Below, piece after piece: positions 50,701 through 59,345 of a stretch of DNA of 64,000 nucleotides. The DNA comes from Salinarimonas chemoclinalis. Its GTDB lineage: Bacteria > Pseudomonadota > Alphaproteobacteria > Rhizobiales > Beijerinckiaceae. The translations under genes and the position numbers were made by a program. Every line of letters starts with the position of its first letter. Position 1 is the stretch's first letter. The DNA is taken from positions 152,644 through 216,643 of the forward strand of contig NZ_JBGMWH010000006.1 in the NCBI RefSeq assembly GCF_041514305.1, given 5' to 3'. The notes below the pieces were generated by a model that was not told the origin of the DNA, ran no database searches, and worked only from the letters and a program-made list of their open reading frames with translations.

Positions 50701-51579
50701 ATGCCCAATTTCGAGAACTACCTGGAATACGGCTACTGGCATTTCGACGTCATTCGCCACATCTTCGCCCTGACCGTCGCGGCCTTCCTGGCCGGGCTCG
50801 TCTACTTCGCCCTGACGATCAAGGACGTCGCGCCGCGCTACCGACTCTCGAACATCATCTCGGCGGTGGTCATGGTGTCGGCGGCGCTGGAGATCTTCCA
50901 GCTCTGGCTCCTGTGGAACCGCAGCTTCGAGTTCCAGGCCGCCACCCAGACCTGGACGCGCGTCGAGGGGATGATCTTCTCCAACGGCTATCGCTACGCC
51001 AATTGGTCGATCGACGTGCCGATGCTGCTCACCCAGCTCCTCGTCGTGCTCGGCTTCTCCGGTCGCGCCTTCTGGAGCAACTGGGGCAAGTTCACGCTCG
51101 CCGGCCTGCTGATGATCTGGACGGGGTACGTCGGGCAGTACTACGAGCCCGCCGTGGCCGGCTTCTCGGACACGCAGGCCGTCGCGCCCTTCTGGATCTG
51201 GGGTGGCGTCTCGACGATCTTCTATCTCTACATCCTCTGGCTCGTCTACGCGGTGACGCACCGGCCGCCGGAGCGCCTCTCGCCTCGGGTGGCGACCGAG
51301 ATGAACCGCATCTGGCTCCTGCTCCTCGTCGCCTGGACGCTCTACCCGCTCGCCTACGTCGTCCCGGCGGTATGGGTGTCGGACGTGGCGGTCGTGGTGC
51401 GCCAGGTCCTGTTCACGACGGCCGACGTCACCTCGAAGCTGGTCTTCGGCATCATGCTCTCGCGCGTCGCGCGCCACCGCTCCATCGAGGAGGGCTACGG
51501 ACCCTCGCTCGCGGTCGCTGGCGAGATCTACCCGGATCGAGTCGAGCGTCCGCAGCGTGGGCGCGAGCCGGCCGAGTAG
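50701..51579 (+). CDS. Microbial rhodopsin of the NDQ (light-driven sodium pump) type
   Basis: A 292-residue seven-helix retinal protein. Helix C reads RYANWSIDVPMLLTQ, giving Asn101, Asp105 and Gln112 at exactly the spacing of the N-D-Q motif of the sodium pump KR2. Arg98 is conserved, the retinal Lys is Lys246 and the second counter-ion region is Asp242 (TTADVTSKLVFG). The N-terminal NFENYLEYGY segment, His20 and Asn51 also align with KR2 residues needed for assembly and sodium entry, and Gly168 aligns with the gap-forming helix E Gly171. KR2 Asp102 is replaced by Met91 and Gly263 by Ser254. A light-driven outward sodium pump is the likely function. GGGAGG precedes the ATG. Confidence 0.94.
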   Translation: MPNFENYLEYGYWHFDVIRHIFALTVAAFLAGLVYFALTIKDVAPRYRLSNIISAVVMVSAALEIFQLWLLWNRSFEFQAATQTWTRVEGMIFSNGYRYANWSIDVPMLLTQLLVVLGFSGRAFWSNWGKFTLAGLLMIWTGYVGQYYEPAVAGFSDTQAVAPFWIWGGVSTIFYLYILWLVYAVTHRPPERLSPRVATEMNRIWLLLLVAWTLYPLAYVVPAVWVSDVAVVVRQVLFTTADVTSKLVFGIMLSRVARHRSIEEGYGPSLAVAGEIYPDRVERPQRGREPAE

Positions 51580-51589
51580 GGAGCGCGGC

Positions 51590-52816
51590 ATGCGGCCCGA
51601 TCGCGATCTCGTGATCCTCGGCGGGGGGTGCACGGGGGCGAGCCTCGCCGAGCGCCTCGCCGATGCCGGTACCGGCGCCCCGCGCACGCTGGTGATCGAG
51701 GCGCGCGACGCCGGCCCGGGCTTCGGCGACGACCGCACCTGGTGCTTCTGGCGCACGCGCCCGCACCGGCACGAGGGCCTCGTCGCGCAGGCGTGGCCGC
51801 GGGTGCGGGTCGCGTCCCACGACGGCCGCGGCGGCGTCGCCGAGACGCCGGAGACCCCCTACCAGATGATCCGCGGCGCGGACTTCCACGACGCGGCGCG
51901 CGCCGCGATCTCGGCCGCGCCCCGGGTCGACCTCGCCTCGGGAACGCGGGTCGTCGCGGTGACGCGATCGCCGGACGGCCTCTGGCGCGTCGAGACGAGC
52001 GCCGGACCGGTCACGGCGACTGCGCTCGTCGACACCCGTCCCGATCGCCGGCCCGCCCCCGGCGGTGCGCGGCTCTGGCAGAGCTTCCTCGGGCGTGAGA
52101 TCGCTTGCGACCGGGCCTCGTTCGATCCCGGCACGGTCGAGCTCATGCGCTTCCTGCCGCCGCATCCCGACCGGATCGCGTTCATCTACGTCCTTCCTTT
52201 CGCGCCCGACCGTGCGCTCGTCGAGGCGACGGTCTTCGCCGCCGACCCGCTGCCGCCTCCGGCGCTCGTGCCGGACCTGGAGGCGGCGATCGCCGAGGCG
52301 ACGCGCGGGCGCGGCGGCGCGGTGCTGCGCGAGGAGCACGGCGTGCTGCCGATGGGCCTGCTCGGCCCGCCGCCCCCGGCCCCGCGGGGAGCCGGCCGGC
52401 GATCGGGTCTCGTGCGCGCGGGGCTGACGGCGGGCGGCGCGCGCCCGTCGAGCGGCTACGCCTTCCGCCGCATCCAGGCCTGGGCGGACGCCTGCGCGGC
52501 GTCGCTCCTCGCCGGCCGCGGCCCGATCGCGGCTGCGCCGGACGGCCGGCTCCTCGCCTTCATGGATCGGCTTTTCGTGCGCGTCCTCGCCGCCGACCCG
52601 GCGCGGGGCCCGGACCTGTTCGCCGCGCTCTTCCGCCGCACGCCGCCGGCGCGGCTCGTGCGCTTCCTCTCCGACGAGCCGACGCTCCTCGACGCGGCGG
52701 CGATGGCGGCGGCGCTGCCGCCGGCCCCCTTCCTGCGCGCGCTCGCGACCCGCGACAGCGCGCGGGCGGCGGCGGCCGCCGCCGCCCGCGGTCGGCTCGG
52801 GGAGGCGGCGCGATGA
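51590..52816 (+). CDS. crtY: Lycopene beta-cyclase
   Basis: A 408-residue flavoprotein converting lycopene to beta-carotene. The N-terminal dinucleotide fold LVILGGGCTGASLAERL, the cyclase motif GDDRTWCFWR, and RPSSGYAFRRIQ near the C-terminal third match bacterial CrtY. It lies 10 bases behind the rhodopsin gene and its stop overlaps the blh start, so it is the middle of a three-gene operon dedicated to making retinal. Earlier pathway genes are not in the window. GGGAG precedes the ATG at 51590. Confidence 0.93.
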   Translation: MRPDRDLVILGGGCTGASLAERLADAGTGAPRTLVIEARDAGPGFGDDRTWCFWRTRPHRHEGLVAQAWPRVRVASHDGRGGVAETPETPYQMIRGADFHDAARAAISAAPRVDLASGTRVVAVTRSPDGLWRVETSAGPVTATALVDTRPDRRPAPGGARLWQSFLGREIACDRASFDPGTVELMRFLPPHPDRIAFIYVLPFAPDRALVEATVFAADPLPPPALVPDLEAAIAEATRGRGGAVLREEHGVLPMGLLGPPPPAPRGAGRRSGLVRAGLTAGGARPSSGYAFRRIQAWADACAASLLAGRGPIAAAPDGRLLAFMDRLFVRVLAADPARGPDLFAALFRRTPPARLVRFLSDEPTLLDAAAMAAALPPAPFLRALATRDSARAAAAAAARGRLGEAAR

Positions 52817-53736
52817 GGGTCGAGACCGCCATCCAGGCGCAGGGTGCCGTCTACGGCGCCGTCGCGCTCGCCGTCGGCTTCGGCGCGACGGCCGTTCCCG
52901 CTCTCGCGCCCACGACGGAGATCCTCGTCGTCGGCGCTCTGGTGCTGGTGCTCGGCGTTCCGCACGGGGCCTTCGACACGCTCTGGGCACGCCGGCTGCT
53001 CGGGCTCGCCGGCTTTCGGCGATGGGCGCTGTTCGGGCTGGCCTACTGGGCGGCGGCGGCGCTCGTCGTGGCGATCTGGGCGCTCGCGCCCGTGCTCTTC
53101 CTCGGCGGCTTCCTGATCGCCTCGGCGCTCCACTTCTCCGGCGATCCGGAGGGCCGCGCCGCTGTCGCGAGCCGGCTGGCCATGGGCGCAGCCCCCCTCG
53201 TCCTGCCGACGTTGCTCCACGAGGCCGTGGTCGCGCGGCTCTTCGGTCTGCTCGTCGGCCCCGAGCCGGGCGCCCTCGTGGCCGGCGCGCTCGCGAGTCT
53301 CGCCTGGCCCGTCGTCTTCCTCCTCGTCGGCAGCGCCGTGTGGGAGACCCATCGCGACCGGGGTCGCACGGCGCTCGAGCTCGGGGCGACGGGCGTCCTG
53401 GCCATCCTCGCGCCGCCGCTCGTCGCCTTCGCGGTCTATTTCTGCCTGATGCACGCCGCCCGCCACGTCCTGCGCACGGCGCGGGCGGTCGAGACGACGG
53501 CGCCGGCGGCGCTCGTCGCCGTCGCGGCGCTGCCGATGCTCGGCACGCTCGCGCTCGCGGCCGCGGCCTGGTTCCTGCTCCGAGACGTCGCCCTCGACGT
53601 GCGGGCGATGCAGGTGCTCTTCGTCGGGCTCGCCGCGCTCACCGTGCCGCACATGGCGCTCGTCGAGCCCGCGCGCGCGCGCGGCTGGAGCTTCCCACGC
53701 GCGTCGCCGGGAACGGCCGCCCCCGGCGACGGCTGA
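52813..53736 (+). CDS. blh: Beta-carotene 15,15'-dioxygenase, Brp/Blh family
   Basis: A 307-residue membrane enzyme that cleaves beta-carotene into two retinals. Four conserved His segments that bind iron are visible: LGVPHGAFDTLWA, ASALHFSGDP, LMHAARHVL and TVPHMALVE, spread over about eight membrane helices. Its ATG overlaps the crtY stop (ATGA) and GGAGG lies upstream. It is the last gene of the rhodopsin operon, immediately followed by the convergent topoisomerase gene. Confidence 0.93.
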   Translation: MRVETAIQAQGAVYGAVALAVGFGATAVPALAPTTEILVVGALVLVLGVPHGAFDTLWARRLLGLAGFRRWALFGLAYWAAAALVVAIWALAPVLFLGGFLIASALHFSGDPEGRAAVASRLAMGAAPLVLPTLLHEAVVARLFGLLVGPEPGALVAGALASLAWPVVFLLVGSAVWETHRDRGRTALELGATGVLAILAPPLVAFAVYFCLMHAARHVLRTARAVETTAPAALVAVAALPMLGTLALAAAAWFLLRDVALDVRAMQVLFVGLAALTVPHMALVEPARARGWSFPRASPGTAAPGDG

Positions 53737-53738
53737 GA

Positions 53739-54839
53739 TCAGGCCGCCCGCGCCGCGCCCTGGAGCCGGGCGCGCAGCAGGCCGAGCACCGCCGCCTCCT
53801 CGGGAGCCAGCCCCTCGAACTCCTGCGCCAACGCGCGGCCCGCCTCGCGGCCCACCAGCTCGGCGAGCGCACCCTCCAGGTAGGCGTCGAGCACCTGCGG
53901 GTGGACGTAGCACTTACGGCAGATGGTCGGCGTGTTGCCGAGCCGCGCGGAGACCCGATCGATCGCCGCCTTCAGGTTCTTCTTCGCGGCGGCCTTCGTG
54001 TCGAAGGCCTCGAATTCCTTCAACGCCGTCGCGGCGAGCACGGTCCCGCCCCAGGTGCGGAAATCCTTGGCGGTGATCTCGCGCCCGGTGATCTCGCGCA
54101 GGTAGGCGTTCACGTCCGCGCTCTCGACGGCGCGACGGTTTCCGTCCTCGTCGACCCACTGGAACAGGCGCTGGCCGGGCAGGTCGGCGAGCATGCGCAC
54201 GGTACGCGCCACGCGCCGGTCGCGCACCTTCAGGCGCCATTCCTTGCCGCCCTTGGCCGTGAACACGAAGCGCAGGCTGTCGCCCTCCACGCGGACGTGG
54301 TCGGCGCCGAGCGTGGTGAGACCCTGCGTCTTGTTGGTGCGCAGATAGTCGGCGTTGCCGACGCGGATCAGCGTCGTTTCGAGCAGGTGGACGATCGTCG
54401 CGAGGATCTTCTCGCGCGTCGGCGCGCGCTTGCGCATGTCCGCGTCGACCCGCGCGCGGATCGCTGGAAGCGCCTCGGCGAAGGTGACCACGTGCTCGAA
54501 CTTGGTCGAGTCGCGCATCTCGCGGAAGCGCGGATGGTAGCGGTACTGCTTGCGCCCGCGCGCATCGCGTCCCGTCGCCTGGATGTGCCCGTTCGGATCG
54601 GGCGAGATCCACACGTCGGTATAGGCGGGCGGCACGGCCAGCGACTTCAGCCGGCGGATCTCGGCGGGATCCTCGATCCTGCGGCCCTTCGGGTCGACGT
54701 AGGTGAAGCCCCGGCCGGACCTGCGGCGCCGGATGCCCGGCATCTCGTCGGTGACGTAGGTGAGGCCCGCGCTCCGCGCGGCGTCGACGGGGTCGACGAT
54801 CCCGCTCTCCGAGGCGGCCTGCGCCGCCGCGGCCCCCAT
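53739..54839 (-). CDS. DNA topoisomerase IB
   Basis: A 366-residue eukaryote-like type IB topoisomerase (poxvirus/bacterial group). Catalytic residues lie in KTQGLTTLGADHV, the Arg/Lys region KEWRLKVRD, FRTWGGTVLAA and the nucleophile Tyr311 in CRKCYVHPQVLDAY. It nicks and relaxes DNA without ATP. It starts at ATG 54839, overlapping the SemiSWEET stop by one base (TGATG), so the two form an operon. An exact EcfG promoter ahead of the SemiSWEET gene suggests induction in the general stress response. Confidence 0.94.
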   Translation of the reverse strand: MGAAAAQAASESGIVDPVDAARSAGLTYVTDEMPGIRRRRSGRGFTYVDPKGRRIEDPAEIRRLKSLAVPPAYTDVWISPDPNGHIQATGRDARGRKQYRYHPRFREMRDSTKFEHVVTFAEALPAIRARVDADMRKRAPTREKILATIVHLLETTLIRVGNADYLRTNKTQGLTTLGADHVRVEGDSLRFVFTAKGGKEWRLKVRDRRVARTVRMLADLPGQRLFQWVDEDGNRRAVESADVNAYLREITGREITAKDFRTWGGTVLAATALKEFEAFDTKAAAKKNLKAAIDRVSARLGNTPTICRKCYVHPQVLDAYLEGALAELVGREAGRALAQEFEGLAPEEAAVLGLLRARLQGAARAA

Positions 54840-55153
54840 CACGGCGCCTCCGCCACGCGCCCGTCGGCGCGGCGCCGCCGGCGCAGGTTGTGCAGCTTCA
54901 TGACGAGGACCGCGCCGGAGAGGAGGAGGCTCAGCGCGTTGAAGACGATGATCGGCAGGCTCCAGATCATCAGCCCGTAGACGATCCACAGCGAGAAGGC
55001 CGTGACCGTCACCACGTACATGCGCTTGGAGATCGCCTCGGTGTCGCCCTCGCGCCAGGACTTCCAGACCTGGGGGACGAAGCTCGCCGTCGAGCACAGG
55101 CCGGCCACCGTGCCGACGGCGACGGTGAGATTTCCTTCGATGAACGCCAGCAC
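54839..55153 (-). CDS. SemiSWEET sugar transporter (PQ-loop, three helices)
   Basis: A 104-residue membrane protein with three helices forming half of a SWEET transporter; dimers carry sugars by facilitated diffusion. The TASFVPQVWKSW segment holds the PQ motif; the second helix is VVTVTAFSLWIVYGLMIW and the third FNALSLLLSGAVLVMKL. It begins with GTG at 55153 (GAGGCGG upstream). The -10 element of an EcfG promoter ends 35 bases before it. Joined to topoisomerase IB in a stress operon by overlap. Confidence 0.88.
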   Translation of the reverse strand: MLAFIEGNLTVAVGTVAGLCSTASFVPQVWKSWREGDTEAISKRMYVVTVTAFSLWIVYGLMIWSLPIIVFNALSLLLSGAVLVMKLHNLRRRRRADGRVAEAP

Positions 55154-55187
55154 GCGGTCCGCCTCGCTCCGATTTCGGAGCGGAGAG

Positions 55188-55212
55188 AACGGCGGCGCGA
55201 CCCCGGCGTTCC
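55188..55212 (-). promoter_or_regulatory. EcfG promoter of SemiSWEET-topoisomerase IB
   Basis: Minus strand GGAAC (55212-55208), 16 bases, CGTT (55191-55188): an exact consensus match in the intergenic region behind trpE. Confidence 0.78.
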
Positions 55213-55268
55213 GCGCCGCGACGCCGCATGCGAGGACGTCTCATCGGGCGGCGCCCGGGCGTGCGCGG

Positions 55269-56789
55269 CTACTGCCCGCGGCGGGCGCGGCTGGCGAAGC
55301 GCACGGCGTCCTCGGCGGCGCGGAAGAGCGCCTTCGCCTTGTCGACGCACTCCGTCCGCTCCGAGGCGGGGACGCTGTCGTAGACGACGCCCGCGCCTGC
55401 CTGGACGTGCATGCGCCCGTCCTTGACCACCGCCGTGCGCAGAACGATGCAGGTGTCCATCTCGCCGTCGGCGCCGAAATAGCCGATGCAGCCGGCATAC
55501 GGCCCGCGCTTGTCGCGCTCGAGTTCGTCGATGATCTCCATCGCCCGCACCTTCGGCGCGCCCGACACGGTCCCCGCCGGGAAGCCGGCCACCAGCGCGT
55601 CGAGCGCGTCGCGGCGCGGATCGAGCCGTCCGACGACGTTCGAGACGATGTGCATGACCTGCGAGTAGTACTCGAGGAAGAACGAGTCCGTCACCCGCAC
55701 GGAGCCGAGTTCGGACACGCGCCCCGCGTCGTTGCGCCCGAGGTCGAGAAGCATCAGGTGCTCGGCGCGTTCCTTCGGGTCCGCCAGGAGGTCTTCCGCG
55801 TTGGCGCGATCCTGCGCCGGCGTCGCGCCGCGCGGGCGGGTGCCGGCGATGGGACGGATGGTCACCTCGCCGTCGCGCACGCGCACCAGGATCTCCGGGG
55901 AGGAGACCACGATCTGGTAGTCCTCGAAGTCGAGGTAGCACAGGAACGGCGAGGGGTTGGTGCGCCGCAGCGAGCGATAGAGCGCGAAGGCCGGCAGCGG
56001 GAAGGCGGCCTCGAAGCGCTGCGAGAGCACGACCTGGAAGACGTCGCCGGCCCGGATGTACTCCTTCGCCCGCTCGACCATGGCCTCGTAGGCGTCGTCC
56101 TCCGTGTTCGAGACGACGTCGATCGTCGTGGTCTCGGCGATCTCGGCGCGGGCCTGCGCGGGCAGGGGCGCCTCGAGCGCGTCGACCACCGCCTCGAGCC
56201 GGGCGATCGCGCTCTCCCACGCGGCCTTGGCCGAGCCGCCCGCCATCGGGCGAACCGGCGCGACGAGGCTGATCTCGTCGCGCACCGCGTCGAAGACCAC
56301 CATCACGGTGGGGCGGACCAGCACCGCGTCCGGCAGCCCGAGCGCGTCGGGGTTGGGCGGCCCGAGCCGCTCCATCGCGCGCACCATGTCGTAGCCGAGA
56401 TAGCCGAACAGTCCCGCCGCCATGGGCGGCAGGTCGTCGCCGGTCGGGATGCGGCTCTCGGCGATCAGCGCGCGCAGGCTCTCGAGCGGCGGGCGCGGAT
56501 CGGGCTCGAAGCGACGCTCGCCCGAGAGCGCCGCGCGATCGATCTCGCAGGCGCCGTCGCGGCAGCGCCAGACGAGATCGGGCGCGACGCCGATCATCGA
56601 GTAGCGCCCGCGCTGGGCGCCGCCCTCGACCGATTCGAGCAGGAAGGCCGGCCCCGCCTGCGCGCGCCTCAGCTTCAGGAAGGCGGCGACCGGCGTCTCC
56701 AGGTCGGCGACGAGCCGGGTCGCCACGAGCGAGGGCCGCCCCGCCTCCCAGGCCGCGGCGACCTCGGCGAAGGCGGGGGCGACCTCCAT
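55269..56789 (-). CDS. trpE: Anthranilate synthase component I
   Basis: A 506-residue enzyme making anthranilate from chorismate with ammonia from TrpG. The N-terminal domain contains LLESVEGGAQRGRYSMIG (tryptophan-binding region); the chorismate domain includes GDVFQVVLSQRF, TIRPIAGTRPRG, LLDLGRNDAGRVS, FPAGTVSGAPKVRAMEII and GCIGYFGADGEMDTC. The ATG at 56789 overlaps the ppiD stop by one base. No trpG, trpD or trpC follows; a lone glutaminase gene lies at 9025. Confidence 0.95.
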   Translation of the reverse strand: MEVAPAFAEVAAAWEAGRPSLVATRLVADLETPVAAFLKLRRAQAGPAFLLESVEGGAQRGRYSMIGVAPDLVWRCRDGACEIDRAALSGERRFEPDPRPPLESLRALIAESRIPTGDDLPPMAAGLFGYLGYDMVRAMERLGPPNPDALGLPDAVLVRPTVMVVFDAVRDEISLVAPVRPMAGGSAKAAWESAIARLEAVVDALEAPLPAQARAEIAETTTIDVVSNTEDDAYEAMVERAKEYIRAGDVFQVVLSQRFEAAFPLPAFALYRSLRRTNPSPFLCYLDFEDYQIVVSSPEILVRVRDGEVTIRPIAGTRPRGATPAQDRANAEDLLADPKERAEHLMLLDLGRNDAGRVSELGSVRVTDSFFLEYYSQVMHIVSNVVGRLDPRRDALDALVAGFPAGTVSGAPKVRAMEIIDELERDKRGPYAGCIGYFGADGEMDTCIVLRTAVVKDGRMHVQAGAGVVYDSVPASERTECVDKAKALFRAAEDAVRFASRARRGQ

Positions 56790-58693
56790 CAGAAGGCGCC
56801 TCCCCGCACCGCCGCCTCGAAGGCCTCGCGGTCGATCTCGGCCCCGAGCGCGTCCTGGAGGTACGCGAGGTACTGCTCGAGCACGTCCTGCGAAAGGAGC
56901 TGGGCGAGCTGCGTGCCGATCGCCTCCGCCTGCGGCGTGGTGACGATGTAGTCCGGCGCCGAAGCCGACAGCACGCGGTAGACGACGCGCTCGGTCGCGC
57001 CGAGCGGGGCGCTGCCCGGCTCGCCGACGCGGGTGGCGAAGAGCCGCGTCACCGCGCCCTCGTCGAGCGGCGCCGTCGCCTGGCCGCGGCCGAGGCCGCG
57101 CGCCTGCGCGACCGAGAGACCGGTCTCCTGCGCGATGGCCTCCAGCGTCTCGCCGGCATCGAGCCGCGCGACGACGTCGCGCGCCCGCTCCGAGAGGATC
57201 TCCGCGACCCGCTCGCTGCGCCACGCGACGACGACCGCGTCGCGGACCTCGGCGAGCGCGCGGTCGCGGGCCGGCGCGATGTCGGTCACGTCGTACCAGA
57301 CGTAGCCGCCGCCCTCGGTGCGGATGGAGAGATTGTCGACGCCGATGTCGGTCTCGAACAGGGCCGGCACCAGCGCCTCGCGCGCGGGGAGGGCGACCGG
57401 CGCGCCGTCCGGGCCGAGCCCGCTGCGGTCGATGGCCTCGATGCGGGTCAGCTCGAGCCCGGTTTGCGCGGCGATGTCCGAGAGCGGGATGGCGGCGGCG
57501 CGCTGGTCCTCGATCTCGTCGTAGACGATGCGGATGCGGTCGGTGGCGCGGTCGAGCGCGATCTCCATGCGCAGCGCCGGCGCCACCTCCTCGAGGGGGC
57601 GCACGTCCGCCGGCACGACGTCGGCCACGCGTACGAGCGCCGCGCCGAAGCGGCCGTCCACCGGCTCGCTCACCGCGCCTTCCTCGAGCGCGAAGGCCGC
57701 CTCGGCGATGGCGGGGTCGAGCACCTCGGAGCGGGCGAGGGTCCCCAGGTCGAACACGTCCGGCGCGACCTCCCGCTCGGCGGCGAGGTCCTCGAAGGCG
57801 ATCTCGCCCGCCGCGACCCGCGCGGCCGCCTGCGCCGCCTCCTCCGCGCTGGGGAAGGGGATGCGCTGGATCGCGCGGCGCTCGGGCGTGCCGAAGCGCC
57901 GCTCCGCCTCCGCCTCGTAGCGCGCGCGAATCGCGCCCTCGTCGACCGCGTCCGGGTCGGCGATCGCCTCCGGGGAGATCGCCAGCACCTCCGCGGTGCG
58001 GTACTCGGGCGCGCGCCACTCGCCGCCGCGCTCGGCGAAGAAGGCCGCGAGCGTCTCCTCGTCCGGGGCTGGGATCTCGCCCGCGAGGCTCTCGGGCAGG
58101 ACGAGGTAGTCCGCGTCCCGCCGCTCCGTCTCGTAGCGCCAGAACGCCTCCTCCGCCGTCACCGGCGCGTCGATGCCGGCGCCCACCGCCTCGACGATGG
58201 CGCGCCGCTCGAGCTCCCGCGCCTGCTCTACGAGGAAGGCCTGCTCGGAGAGGCCGGCGAGCGAGAGGAAGCGCCGGAACGCGTTCGGGTCGAACTGGCC
58301 GTTGGCCTGGAAGGACGGATCGTCGGCGATCGAGCGGGCGACCAGCGTCTCCCCGGCGCGCAGGCCGAGCATGCCGGCGCGCTCGTTCAGCACCGCCTCC
58401 GTGACGATCTGGCCCAGCACCTGCTGGTCGATCCCGAAGAGCTGGGCCTCCTGCGGCCCGATCGGCTGGCCGAGCTGGGCGGAGAGCCGGCGGATCTGGC
58501 GCGTGTAGGTGTCGCGCACGGTCTGCGCGTCGATCTCCGTGTCGCCCACGCGCACGACCGTGGTCGACGCACCGCCGCGGAAGATGTCGCCGATGCCCCA
58601 CACCGCGAAGGAGAGGATCAGCAAGGTGAACAGCACGCCGGCGACGGCCTTGCCGACCCAGGTCTTACCGACGTTGCGAAGGTTCTGCAGCAT
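56789..58693 (-). CDS. SurA/PpiD-type periplasmic peptidyl-prolyl isomerase
   Basis: A 634-residue membrane-anchored folding factor. The N-terminus MLQNLRNVGKTWVGKAVAG leads into one membrane helix (VLFTLLILSFAVWGIGDIF) and a SurA-N chaperone domain, with a parvulin-like region in the middle (AQAAARVAAGEIAFEDLA to LGTLARSEVLDPAIAEAAF). The gene order ppiD-trpE is common in Hyphomicrobiales. Overlap of its stop with trpE suggests coupling. Divergent from dsbB. Confidence 0.93.
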   Translation of the reverse strand: MLQNLRNVGKTWVGKAVAGVLFTLLILSFAVWGIGDIFRGGASTTVVRVGDTEIDAQTVRDTYTRQIRRLSAQLGQPIGPQEAQLFGIDQQVLGQIVTEAVLNERAGMLGLRAGETLVARSIADDPSFQANGQFDPNAFRRFLSLAGLSEQAFLVEQARELERRAIVEAVGAGIDAPVTAEEAFWRYETERRDADYLVLPESLAGEIPAPDEETLAAFFAERGGEWRAPEYRTAEVLAISPEAIADPDAVDEGAIRARYEAEAERRFGTPERRAIQRIPFPSAEEAAQAAARVAAGEIAFEDLAAEREVAPDVFDLGTLARSEVLDPAIAEAAFALEEGAVSEPVDGRFGAALVRVADVVPADVRPLEEVAPALRMEIALDRATDRIRIVYDEIEDQRAAAIPLSDIAAQTGLELTRIEAIDRSGLGPDGAPVALPAREALVPALFETDIGVDNLSIRTEGGGYVWYDVTDIAPARDRALAEVRDAVVVAWRSERVAEILSERARDVVARLDAGETLEAIAQETGLSVAQARGLGRGQATAPLDEGAVTRLFATRVGEPGSAPLGATERVVYRVLSASAPDYIVTTPQAEAIGTQLAQLLSQDVLEQYLAYLQDALGAEIDREAFEAAVRGGAF

Positions 58694-58837
58694 GGGGCGT
58701 CCCGTTGTTCCAGGAGGGAGCGCTTAGCGCATTCGGCGTCCCCGCGAAAGGCCCGCCCGCGGCGGAGCGCCGCTTCCAAGGTGGGCGCGCGCGCGGTATG
58801 ACGCGAGCCCGAACCGCCGGAGCGCCCGAACGCGATC

Positions 58838-59341
58838 ATGACAGCCTCGCCCCTGCCCCTCGTCCGCGACCGCCGCCTCGTCGCCCTCGCGATCACGGTC
58901 GTGGCCGCCGCCACGATCGCTTCGGCGCTCGTCTTCCAGTACGGGCTCGGCTACCGGCCCTGCGCCCTGTGCCTCCTCCAGCGCTGGCCCTACTGGGTCG
59001 CCCTTCCGCTCGGCGCCGTGGCGATCGCGCTGGCGCCGCGCGCGGGCGTCGGGCGCGGGCTGCTGGCGCTGCTCGGGCTGGTGTTCGTCGTCTCCGCGGG
59101 GCTGGGCGCCCATCACGCCGGCGTCGAATGGGGCTTCTGGGCCGGCCCGTCCGACTGCGGCGGCGCGGGCCTGCCGCAGGCCGCGACGATGGACGACTTC
59201 CTCGCCCAGCTCGACACGGTGCGCGTCGTCTCCTGCACGGAGGCGGCGTGGCGCTTCCTCGGCCTCTCGATGGCCGGCTGGAACGCGCTGATCTCCGCCG
59301 GGCTGGCGGGGCTCGCCTTCGCGAGCGCGGCGGCACGCTGA
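58838..59341 (+). CDS. dsbB: Disulfide bond formation protein DsbB
   Basis: A 167-residue four-helix membrane oxidase passing electrons from DsbA to quinone. Cys42 and Cys45 form the first active pair (YRPCALCLLQRWPYW), Cys107 and Cys133 the second (SDCGG; VVSCTEAAW). GLSMAGWN near the C-terminus is conserved. Start ATG 58838. The convergent gene ends 5 bases after it. Family annotation is firm; no dsbA is nearby. Confidence 0.94.
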   Translation: MTASPLPLVRDRRLVALAITVVAAATIASALVFQYGLGYRPCALCLLQRWPYWVALPLGAVAIALAPRAGVGRGLLALLGLVFVVSAGLGAHHAGVEWGFWAGPSDCGGAGLPQAATMDDFLAQLDTVRVVSCTEAAWRFLGLSMAGWNALISAGLAGLAFASAAAR

Positions 59342-59345
59342 GTCC

